A DNA stretch of 5,288 nt from an archaeon (GTDB lineage: Archaea; Thermoproteota; Nitrososphaeria; Nitrososphaerales; CADDZS01): the NCBI GenBank assembly GCA_021806865.1, contig JAKAPU010000187.1:1-5288 (forward strand), given 5' to 3'. Positions 1 to 5,014 of the stretch are shown here, piece by piece. How positions within the stretch are numbered: position 1 is the stretch's first letter; each line of letters starts with the position of its first letter. The notes beneath the pieces were generated by a model that ran no database searches, had not been told where the DNA came from, and saw nothing but the letters and a program-made list of their open reading frames with translations. The translations under genes and the position numbers were made by a program.

Positions 1-286
1 ATCTTCTTATTAAGTGGCTGGTTGCGTGAGCGAAATAGACTTTCCCATAGCTTCGAATCTAGACTAATCCAATTGGGTTGGTCATCCTGCAACACAGTGA
101 AGTAATCGGCAAAGTAAGGGGCCGAGTCGGAAATTCTTTGAACCGGTTATCCACTAGAGATCGGAGCGCATACCGAAGTTCGCGCGGATAGAAGTAGCAC
201 TTGAAAGTACGTCTTCCGCTTTCATCTTTCCCAATTGCCAGGATGGAAGAGTGGAGATAAGATAGGTACAGAGATCTAGATTTCAA
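1..286 (-). pseudogene. Unrecognised protein, 5' part, C-terminus beyond window, apparent frameshift
   Basis: Two reading frames join into one protein-like sequence. The upstream frame (286 down to about 145) reads IGKDESGRRTFKCYFYPREL and then LRSLVDN. The downstream frame (about 145 down to base 1, no stop) reads SAPYFADYFTVLQDDQPNWI, then a Lys/Arg/Ser-rich stretch. Restoring one base near the GG at 143-147 fuses them as SLVDNRVQRISDSAPYF. The downstream frame has an in-frame TAA just before the join, so it cannot start alone. The N-terminus is unsettled: the only in-frame start is TTG at 286, just after a TAA, and the TATA-like GAATATAAG (289-297) is too close to serve it. I do not recognise the family and assign no function. 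Whether the break is biological or a sequencing error cannot be decided here. Confidence 0.5.
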
Positions 287-287
287 A

Positions 288-297
288 ACTTATATTC
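288..297 (+). promoter_or_regulatory. TATA box for the small ORF at 319
   Basis: ACTTATATTC is centred about 26 bases upstream of the ATG at 319, the textbook archaeal spacing for a leaderless transcript. There is no Shine-Dalgarno sequence between. Its reverse complement (GAATATAAGT) is also TATA-like, so it could work on the minus strand. Confidence 0.45.
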
Positions 298-318
298 TCG
301 TTCTGTATTAGAGCATTC

Positions 319-419
319 ATGGACAAAAATCTCTTTTCCAAGAATAAGATTGGAGAAGAGAACTGTACTGCGGATGTAAAATCCCGGCGACCGCGCTGAA
401 CTCGAGTTCTGTTCTCTAG
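319..419 (+). CDS. Possible small protein (26 codons as read; 33 if one A is restored)
   Basis: ATG at 319 opens MDKNLFSKNKIGEENCTADV, then reaches TGA at 397-399 after 26 codons. The AAAA run at 378-381 is a possible slip point: with one extra A the frame continues as KIPATALNSSSVL to TAG at 417-419, overlapping the stop of the convergent minus-strand gene (416-418). Support is the TATA box at the right distance and a natural, polar composition. No membrane segment, zinc motif or known domain is visible. The antisense frame is also open over this region, so coding is unproven. It could be a leaderless microprotein, the start of a decayed gene, or chance. Confidence 0.33.
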
Positions 420-603
420 TTATTATGGGCGATTCTTATTGCCTTACCAAATAGATATACGGCATTATCTGAATCTTCTCTGACTGTGCTACCATATGGC
501 GGAAGAGTTAACCATTGAACGGTTTTAGAGTTGCCCGGTAGTAGTACTTGGCCAAGTCATCTTTCTCAACGCTCAGAACCTCAAAGTATATGATTTTTGT
601 CAC
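416..603 (-). pseudogene. Unrecognised ~62-residue protein, split by a one-base frameshift
   Basis: The upstream frame from GTG at 603 reads TKIIYFEVLSVEKDDLAKYY, then RATLK. The downstream frame reads WLTLPPYGSTVREDSDNAVY, then LFGKAIRIAHNN and TAG (416-418). They are joined by adding one base to the TTTT at 523-526 (AAAA on the coding strand), giving ATLKTVQWLTLPPYG. Without it the first frame ends at TAA just past the join. Both halves have ordinary globular composition, so I believe this is a real gene that is frameshifted or misread. The start is uncertain: GTG 603, or TTG 612 in the same frame. It is divergent from the small Cys protein at 642, with under 40 bases between starts, so the two may share a control region. 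No family recognised. Confidence 0.58.
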
Positions 604-610
604 ATTGAAG

Positions 611-620
611 TTCAAATATC
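611..620 (+). promoter_or_regulatory. TATA box for the small Cys protein
   Basis: TTCAAATATC has its AAATAT core centred about 26 bases upstream of the ATG at 642, with no Shine-Dalgarno sequence between. This supports a leaderless transcript starting at or next to the ATG. Confidence 0.45.
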
Positions 621-641
621 CTTGAAAATGGCGAATGTATC

Positions 642-836
642 ATGACACAGGGCATCTGCGATGTTTGCAGGCTGACGCTTGATGATGTCTCAATAAAGGA
701 GGTTAAATATTGCGCTCTTTGTTCGGCGTGGATTTGCAGAGAATGTGAATTCAGCTCTAGGAGGATCATCGCCTTAGCCAAGTCCAAAGGTCTAACGTTA
801 GAGCAGTTCAGACGTTTGCAGAAAGGCAATGCCTGA
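642..836 (+). CDS. Small zinc-binding protein with three CxxC pairs
   Basis: The 64-residue protein has CxxC pairs at Cys6/Cys9, Cys24/Cys27 and Cys32/Cys35, followed by a basic, helical C-terminal tail (about residues 38-62) with no further Cys. The layout CxxC-x14-CxxC-x4-CxxC resembles treble-clef or zinc-ribbon folds: two pairs could hold one Zn, while the third would need a further ligand or a partner. The basic tail suggests a nucleic-acid or protein contact, but that is inference. There is no signal peptide or membrane segment, so it is probably cytoplasmic. The ATG at 642 is favoured because the first CxxC lies five residues in and the TATA box sits at the leaderless distance. It is co-directional with the potassium channel 130 bases downstream, but a T-rich stretch and a separate TATA box suggest separate units. 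No characterised family recognised. Confidence 0.78.
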   Translation: MTQGICDVCRLTLDDVSIKEVKYCALCSAWICRECEFSSRRIIALAKSKGLTLEQFRRLQKGNA

Positions 837-907
837 GCAAAACAACAGATAACGTTCTGATCTAGTTAATGAAACCTGTATGCTGCGAAACGAATTTGTG
901 GCGTATC

Positions 908-923
908 TTTTTTTACCCTTCTT
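908..923 (+). terminator. T-rich archaeal terminator after the small Cys gene
   Basis: T7 (908-914), then ACCC and a second T-rich patch, lies about 70 bases after the stop of the 64-residue gene and before the channel promoter. Archaeal RNA polymerase commonly terminates at such non-template T tracts without a hairpin. No strong stem precedes it. Confidence 0.4.
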
Positions 924-937
924 TGTGACAACTCGAC

Positions 938-950
938 CAAATAGAATTTT
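938..950 (+). promoter_or_regulatory. TATA box for the potassium channel gene
   Basis: CAAATAGAATTTT is centred about 26 bases upstream of the ATG at 971, supporting that ATG over the TTG at 968 and a leaderless transcript. A weak AGGA lies at 955-958, too far from the ATG to be a convincing ribosome binding site. Confidence 0.42.
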
Positions 951-970
951 GAGCAGGAATCTAACAGTTG

Positions 971-1987
971 ATGTTGCCGATCTACTTCAAAAAGTTCAGG
1001 AAATACCTCCGTAAGAACCTAATTCGCCTGCTCATACTTGCAATCTGCGTTATCGCTTACGGAACAGTCTCCGAGTATATTTTGGAGAGGAATGCATCAG
1101 GCACCGGCGTTAAGAGTCTCTTCGACAGCCTCTGGTTCGTAATGCAGACAATTACAACAGTGGGATACGGTGACACGCCGGTTGTCACTTTCTGGGGCCG
1201 TGTAAACGCGCTGGTCCTGATGATCTTCGGAATCGGGATCATAGGTTTTTTTAGCGCGGGATTTGCCTCCGCTTTGATAGACTATTCCCTTGGAGCCAGA
1301 GCTGGAGAACATAGAATCAAAATGCGCAGCCATGTATTGATCTGCAACTGGAATTCGATAGCAGACGAGCTTGTAGAGGAAATCGGGAAACAAAACCAGA
1401 ACGTGATCGTCCTTGCTCAGATCGACAAGCGCCCTATCGAGGATTTAGAATTCGTAAAAGGAACATGCTTGCACCTTTCGGACTTGCAAAAGGCAAGTGT
1501 GGAGCAGGCACGTTCCATAATAGTGCTCTCGGAAACGATTGTAGATGGCGAACTGGCAAGTGCAATCGACGCGAAGACGATTCTTGGTACAATGAATGCA
1601 AGAAAACTCAATCAGGACGCCCACATAGTTGTCGAGCTTCTGAAACAAGACAGCGTTGAGAATGCCAAATCGTCTGGAGCTGATGAAGTCGTAGTTCGGG
1701 GCGAGGTATCAGCAAAACTTCTCTCAAGAGCGGCTGTCGATCCGGGTGTCGTAGAAGTCATGCAAATGCTCCTGACCGCAAAGTCAGGTGACGAAATCTT
1801 CGAAGACAGGATGGCGAACACTTTCCTCGGCAAGAGCTACGCGGAACTGGCTAGTGCCTATCTGAGAAATGGCGCAACGATTCTCGCGATCAGGAATGAG
1901 AAAGGACTCAAGGTAAATCCAATGCATGACACAAAACTTGAGGCGGGTTCAGTGATTTACGTTGCAAAGGAAAGAATCAATCTATGA
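971..1987 (+). CDS. Two-TM potassium channel with RCK (TrkA-N/TrkA-C) gating module, MthK type
   Basis: This 338-residue protein is expected to form a tetrameric K+ channel in the cell membrane, opened by ligand binding to cytoplasmic RCK domains. Visible in order: a basic N-terminus; TM1 (about 17-38); a pore helix; the selectivity filter TTVGYGD (62-68); TM2 (about 77-103) with glycines that could act as the gating hinge; a short linker; an RCK N-lobe starting at HVLICNW (121-127); and a TrkA-C domain (about 275-338). MthK is 336 residues, so the length is complete. The first RCK turn reads CNWNS where MthK, from memory, has CGWSE. Aligned by eye to MthK, Glu222 matches Ca2+ ligand Glu210 while the Glu212 position is Leu224, so ligand specificity may differ. 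Start choice: TTG 968 directly precedes ATG 971, and I take the ATG. It ends in TGA with no clear terminator. The reading frame is intact, and no partner gene is adjacent. Confidence 0.97.
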   Translation: MLPIYFKKFRKYLRKNLIRLLILAICVIAYGTVSEYILERNASGTGVKSLFDSLWFVMQTITTVGYGDTPVVTFWGRVNALVLMIFGIGIIGFFSAGFASALIDYSLGARAGEHRIKMRSHVLICNWNSIADELVEEIGKQNQNVIVLAQIDKRPIEDLEFVKGTCLHLSDLQKASVEQARSIIVLSETIVDGELASAIDAKTILGTMNARKLNQDAHIVVELLKQDSVENAKSSGADEVVVRGEVSAKLLSRAAVDPGVVEVMQMLLTAKSGDEIFEDRMANTFLGKSYAELASAYLRNGATILAIRNEKGLKVNPMHDTKLEAGSVIYVAKERINL

Positions 1988-2061
1988 GCCCAGTCTTCGA
2001 CATTGTTACGTGAAGGTGCCGCTACTAAATGGATTTGAATACAAGAACACAGATAGTCTTG

Positions 2062-2292
2062 CTACGAAAGATCTGGCATCAAGGGATTCATGCTGCTTGT
2101 TGACACAGCTTCAATGTCTTCAAACCTTTCACAAAACCACTTCTGCCACGCTGGTTTTGGTTGCGCCCTTTGCACAAGAATGGTGGCGATCGCTTTGTTC
2201 AACGTTAGTAGGTCGACCTCTGTCTCTACCTGCTCTACAAGATGAATAGCCGTTTCCAGCTTGCCCTCCAATTCTGGCTTGGGATTGGTCAT
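2062..2292 (-). CDS. Hypothetical 76-residue, mainly helical protein
   Basis: The open frame extends to an ATG at 2325, but I prefer the internal ATG at 2292 because a TATA-like TTTAATT lies at the right distance for a leaderless start, while nothing suitable serves 2325. The protein opens with a predicted amphipathic, acidic helix (LEGKLETAIHLVEQVETEVD), then a second helix region, an Ala/Pro/Trp patch (QPKPAWQKWFCERF) and a Ser/Met/Pro-rich tail. It has one Cys, no metal motif, no membrane segment and no signal peptide. Composition is protein-like and codon use looks ordinary, but I recognise no family. It is convergent with the potassium channel, about 75 bases between stops. A plus-strand frame overlaps it and looks like a shadow. 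It could be a real small cytoplasmic protein or a chance ORF. Confidence 0.45.
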   Translation of the reverse strand: MTNPKPELEGKLETAIHLVEQVETEVDLLTLNKAIATILVQRAQPKPAWQKWFCERFEDIEAVSTSSMNPLMPDLS

Positions 2293-2314
2293 GTGTCCGT
2301 CACAAGAGCTCTTG

Positions 2315-2324
2315 GAATTAAACA
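2315..2324 (-). promoter_or_regulatory. TATA-like box for the 76-residue ORF
   Basis: On the minus strand this reads as a TGTTTAATTC-type element whose TTTAATT core is centred about 27 bases upstream of the ATG at 2292. It is the main reason for choosing that start over the ATG at 2325. Confidence 0.35.
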
Positions 2325-2325
2325 T

Positions 2326-2513
2326 GAGAGCCTATGTTATTTGACACAGGTGGCTGCTATTGTGCGTACGAAAAAGTTTGCTAGTCTATGTGCTATTGCT
2401 ATTATTCGGCAAGACAGAGGCGATTGAGTTGTGTAGTCAATTGCAGATATCACTGACAATTTAGTTCTTCGGTCTCTTCTCTTGTGGCTGTGCGTTTCGG
2501 GGTCAGAAGATTG
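2326..2513. other. Stretch without a supported gene
   Basis: I see no convincing coding frame, tRNA-like cloverleaf, terminator or repeat here. The minus-strand frame directly after the zinc-finger TAG stays open for about 58 codons to a TAA, and part of a plus-strand ORF with no family features overlaps it. Neither has promoter support. Confidence 0.4.
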
Positions 2514-2879
2514 CTAGCGCCCGAAAGGCAGTTTCAACCCGAATTTTGACTTAGAATCTTCCTGAGGCCTGTACTGCGCTGGAAGATGCTCTGAGCAATA
2601 ATAGATCCCATCAGGAGCCAGGGTTAAATGTGATTCGCAGTATGCTTGACCGCACAAATCACAAACTGCCGAAGTTTGTTTTTTCACGAGCTGAAATTTG
2701 CCGACAGAAAGATGTTCTGGACAAAGTGAGGTCTCATCTGAAACAACTCTGCTCGAAGCAGCTTAGATCGTCCTAGCGTAAGACCGGTTACCCGATTCTA
2801 GCTCAATGTTCCAAGCTGGAACATTGATTAGCATTATATTGCGAATGACTACCTCGTCAGCTTTCGTGGTAATCGTCAT
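2514..2879 (-). pseudogene. Cys/His zinc-finger protein gene interrupted by an in-frame TAA
   Basis: From ATG 2879 the frame runs 38 codons (including ADEVVIRNIMLINVPAW) to TAA at 2763-2765. It then stays open for 82 codons to TAG at 2514-2516. The second part is clearly zinc-finger-like: CPEHLS, then VCDLCGQAYCESHL, then YYCSEHLPAQY, ending SKFGLKLPFGR. The ligand layout is CxxH-x16-CxxC-x4-CxxH-x10-CxxH. Four alternating pairs are typical of a cross-brace fold binding two Zn, as in FYVE, ZZ and AN1-like fingers, so the CPEH pair looks like part of the domain. Yet no ATG, GTG or TTG lies between the TAA and CPEH. The only later start is GTG 2687, giving 57 residues without the first pair. 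Either this is a 120-residue gene with a nonsense mutation or misread base, or a short GTG-initiated protein remains. Its ATG overlaps the stop of the MFS remnant (ATGA). Confidence 0.62.
2803..2827. repeat. Perfect 25-bp palindrome (11-bp arms, 3-base centre)
   Basis: The left arm TCAATGTTCCA (2803-2813) and right arm TGGAACATTGA (2817-2827) are exact inverted copies around AGC. It lies inside the first 38 codons of the interrupted zinc-finger ORF. It could be an operator for a dimeric regulator, an mRNA hairpin, or a by-product of coding sequence. No T tract follows on either strand, so it does not look like a terminator. Confidence 0.6.
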
Positions 2880-3306
2880 GATTCGAACTTCTTACGACAT
2901 ATCTGCAATATTATCTTGTATGACTTGAGGTCCGGAGGGAAAACATATGGTATCATTTTGGGAAGGTTTGGGTAGATCAAAGCTATGCCGGTGCCAATGA
3001 CGACGGAAAATAGAAGCATTGTTGCAAACGAAGTTGCTAACCCGCCAAAAAAACAAGACCCATAATTGTGATTCCCAAGGTGACTAACCATTTGAATTGA
3101 TACTTGTCTCCAAGCAATCCACCCACAATAGACAAGAAGACTAGGACAGTGACGGGCGCGACTATAACCAGTCCGGCTTTGAAGAAGCTCAAGTCTAGTT
3201 GGCCGATAATGAGATACAGCAACGGAGAAATGATAATTGTTACGAGATAAACGAAGAATATGACGAGCCATGCGCTAGCCAGAGACAGTTTCCGATCGAA
3301 AGTCAT
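2876..3306 (-). pseudogene. MFS transporter remnant: N-terminal third, frameshifted at an A7 run and truncated
   Basis: From ATG 3306 the protein shows TM1 (about 12-34), TM2 (about 44-61), the MFS motif-A loop GGLLGDKYQFKW (62-73, with Asp67 and Lys68) and the start of TM3, then stops at TAG (3037-3039). The next frame resumes at once with GGLATSFATMLLFSVVIGTG, then ALIYPNLPKMIPYVFPPD, the expected TM3-TM4 and cytoplasmic loop of MFS carriers (compare the NLPKL..WFPP pattern in CynX/NimT-like members, from memory). The two join if the A7 run at 3047-3053 gains one base (reading FFGGLATS). After FPPD the similarity vanishes and the frame ends KKFES-TGA at 2876. About 140 residues remain of roughly 400, so TM5-TM12 are missing and no carrier can be made. 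The substrate cannot be inferred. The truncation shows real decay even if the frameshift were an error. Confidence 0.86.
2905..2915 (-). promoter_or_regulatory. TATA-like box for the interrupted zinc-finger gene
   Basis: The minus strand reads GATAATATTGC, with the core centred about 31 bases upstream of the ATG at 2879. It sits inside the decayed 3' end of the MFS remnant, suggesting an independent promoter rather than co-transcription from the MFS gene. Confidence 0.35.
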
Positions 3307-3390
3307 GTGATTTCCTGAATATTGAGCTGTTAGTTAAGGACTATTCAAACCGTATAGTTCTCTCACATTTTGAACGCTCGATTACCATAA

Positions 3391-3410
3391 TTCCTAGGAA
3401 TGTTCCATTC
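3391..3410. other. Short palindrome TTCCTAGGAA next to AATGTTCCA
   Basis: TTCCTAGGAA (3391-3400) is a perfect 10-bp palindrome. It overlaps AATGTTCCA (3399-3407), the same 9-mer found in the arm of the 25-bp palindrome at 2805-2813. It lies in the gap between the MFS start (3306) and the plus-strand fragment (3446). It may be a regulator site or chance. Confidence 0.25.
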
Positions 3411-3445
3411 TAAAGCGGTGATGCAATACTCTACACTATGATGAT

Positions 3446-3655
3446 ATGAAACTGCTGTGGACTCTAAGAAAGTCTAATCGTTGATTACGACGTCATAAAC
3501 GACGCAAGCGTTAGAAATGATCTTAGAAGTTCGCTAAGAGTGTGAAGATATTTGATGTCGAAAAACTCGATGATAATGCTGACAAGGGATTCTACAGGAT
3601 TTCCGAGATAAAGGATTGTCATCCTAAGCTATCCAATGTGCTAATCTCTTCCTAA
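3446..3655 (+). pseudogene. Possible gene fragment readable across two compensating frameshifts
   Basis: ATG 3446 opens MKLLWTLRK and would stop at TGA after 12 codons. The neighbouring frame continues LIVDYDVINDASVRNDLR, and from 3527 the first frame resumes with KFAKSVKIFDVEKLDDNADK, then GFYRISEIKDCHPKLSNVLISS and TAA (3653-3655). One extra base near 3468-3473 and one missing base near 3525-3529 would give about 70 continuous residues. The last 42 codons are protein-like and would otherwise begin only at GTG 3542 (37 codons). There is no convincing TATA box. It converges on the monooxygenase gene with three bases between stops. I recognise no family. It may be a decayed gene, an error-damaged small gene, or partly chance. 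Confidence 0.35.
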
Positions 3656-3658
3656 TTC

Positions 3659-4741
3659 CTAGTTGGCTTCGGCCTCGTTCACAAGTGGGATAACCTTCTT
3701 TGCAAACAGGCGCATGCTTTCAGCGGCTCTTTCTATTGAAAGAGAACCAAAGTGGAATATCGACGTGAAGTAATTCATCCCTGTTTCTTCTTTGGCACGG
3801 AGAATCTTCCTCGCAACGGTCGTGGGATCCCCTACTATAACCAAATCATTCTTGTCCATGAACTCAAAATCTTCCCAGGGCTTAGCCTTGGTTTCGTCTT
3901 TCAGGTTTGCTCCTTCAATGCTTTGCCTATACCATTCGAGATTCGTTTCAAGACCCTTGTAATGGCGATAACTGAAGATATGCTGCCAAAAACCCAGAAG
4001 CGGTTCTACTGCTTCCCTTCGCGTCTTCTCCAGATCCTCACCGACAATTACGTGTCTATCTAAAGACAATATTGGGCTTTTAGTCACTTCGGAGGGAACC
4101 CAATACTTTTTCCACATGTCAAAAATTGATCGTGCGGACTGGTTCGAGATATAGTGAGCTGCTGTATGCATTCCGCGAGAAGCAGCCCATTTTGTAGATG
4201 TTTCGCTCTGTGTCCCAGGAAACCAAGGTTGAGGGTACGGCTTTTGGAATGGACGAGGCAGTACCACAAGATTGTCATAGTTGAAGTGCTTACCATGGAA
4301 TGAGAATGGGTTATCTTTCAACGCTCTCAGAGTAACTTCGTACGACTCTTCAAAAATCTCCCTTCTCTCTGGTTCCTTCCAAGTAGCTCCAAACTGTTCA
4401 TACTCCCATTCTACAGACCCTCTAGTAATGCCGTAATGCATCCTGCCACCAGATATTTGGTCTATCATTGCTATCGTCTCCGCAGTTCTAATCGGGTTGC
4501 GATAATTCAGAATAAACCCGAACGGCACGAACTGGATTTTCCTTGTAACAGCGGCTGCCGCAGAAATGAATACCTCCTGGTTCGGCAGTAAGCAGAAATC
4601 GAGGAAGTGGTGTTCAGGATTGAAGTAATGCTCGTAACCAAATTCCTCCGCCTTCCTAACAAGGTCCAGCTCTCCTTGGTAAACTTCGTTTTCCGACTTG
4701 CCTCTTGCCCAAGTTACGTAGTCAAAAACCCCGAAATGCAT
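3659..4741 (-). CDS. Luciferase-like (LLM class) flavin-dependent monooxygenase
   Basis: A 360-residue TIM-barrel oxidoreductase of the bacterial-luciferase superfamily, whose members use reduced FMN (some archaeal ones F420) to oxidise small organic substrates in the cytoplasm. Visible in order: strand 1 MHFGVFDYV (1-9); helix 1; PEHHF (42-46), whose His44-His45 match the active-site histidines of LuxA in number and context; FVPFGFILNYRNPIRTAE (71-88); the family block MIDQISGGR (92-100) followed by GITRG (104-108), where Arg107 matches the LuxA flavin-phosphate arginine and Thr106 replaces the reactive Cys106; and near the C-terminus IVGDPTTVARKI, the usual dosing loop. Length fits single-subunit LuxA-like enzymes. 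The frame is open to an ATG at 4819, but the extra 26 residues do not resemble the family. I chose 4741 because the conserved strand starts there, with AAGGAG (4745-4750) and a TATA-like box upstream. Substrate and cofactor cannot be told. No flavin reductase is adjacent. Confidence 0.96.
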   Translation of the reverse strand: MHFGVFDYVTWARGKSENEVYQGELDLVRKAEEFGYEHYFNPEHHFLDFCLLPNQEVFISAAAAVTRKIQFVPFGFILNYRNPIRTAETIAMIDQISGGRMHYGITRGSVEWEYEQFGATWKEPERREIFEESYEVTLRALKDNPFSFHGKHFNYDNLVVLPRPFQKPYPQPWFPGTQSETSTKWAASRGMHTAAHYISNQSARSIFDMWKKYWVPSEVTKSPILSLDRHVIVGEDLEKTRREAVEPLLGFWQHIFSYRHYKGLETNLEWYRQSIEGANLKDETKAKPWEDFEFMDKNDLVIVGDPTTVARKILRAKEETGMNYFTSIFHFGSLSIERAAESMRLFAKKVIPLVNEAEAN

Positions 4742-4766
4742 GATCTCCTTGCATCTTTTAGCTGAA

Positions 4767-4780
4767 GCATTTATCTTTTC
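4767..4780 (-). promoter_or_regulatory. TATA-like box for the monooxygenase gene
   Basis: The minus strand reads GAAAAGATAAATGC: a purine-rich BRE-like patch followed by GATAAATG, centred about 31 bases upstream of the ATG at 4741. It fits a very short leader. AAGGAG ends three bases before the ATG, a tight spacing, so its role as a ribosome site is doubtful. Confidence 0.4.
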
Positions 4781-4998
4781 TCGTCGGAGATATATTCTAT
4801 ATGCAGTGAGCATTTGCACGATTCAAAATTCAAAAGCGCGCGAATTTGATTTGCTGAATAAGAGAAGCGTCTGAACTGAATCGGTGCTATTTCGAAAGTC
4901 AAATTTTCCACAGGAATGAGTTTGATTGAATAGATCATCAGAACAAGCAAGTACGCCTAGCTCGCTCGAAATGTCTGAGGATAGCTTTGGGCAACTAA

Positions 4999-5008
4999 TG
5001 ATAAATAG
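4999..5008 (+). promoter_or_regulatory. TATA-like box for the gene at the right edge
   Basis: TGATAAATAG is centred about 25 bases upstream of the ATG at 5028. It is too close to the in-frame ATGs at 5009 and 5015, which favours 5028 as the true start and hence a frameshift inside the following gene. Confidence 0.35.
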
Positions 5009-5014
5009 ATGCAT

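Noticed and set aside
581..829. Minus-strand ORF opposite the small Cys gene
   Set aside because: It is an antisense shadow of the three-CxxC gene. Its residues have no motif, and the real minus-strand gene at 416-603 uses a different frame.
1057..1833. Several minus-strand ORFs, plus one plus-strand frame, inside the potassium channel gene
   Set aside because: The channel frame is intact, full length and motif-rich; the others are overlapping shadows without features.
1962..2427. Plus-strand ORFs of 95 and 61 codons after the channel
   Set aside because: Neither has a family motif or good promoter spacing, and they largely oppose the better-looking minus-strand ORF at 2062-2292.
2340..2516. 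Extension of the zinc-finger protein by readthrough of its TAG (pyrrolysine-like)
   Set aside because: The frame stays open about 58 codons, but the sequence looks unstructured and basic, that length is possible by chance, and no PYLIS-like element or Pyl genes are visible.
3752..4063. Plus-strand ORF of 103 codons opposite the monooxygenase
   Set aside because: Antisense shadow; no motif, and the opposite strand is clearly coding.
4084..4296. Minus-strand ORF inside the monooxygenase gene
   Set aside because: Shadow in another frame of an intact, conserved gene.
4742..4819. Longer start of the monooxygenase at ATG 4819
   Set aside because: The 26 added residues are basic and unlike the family, which begins at the MHFGVFDYV strand; the TATA-like box fits the 4741 start.
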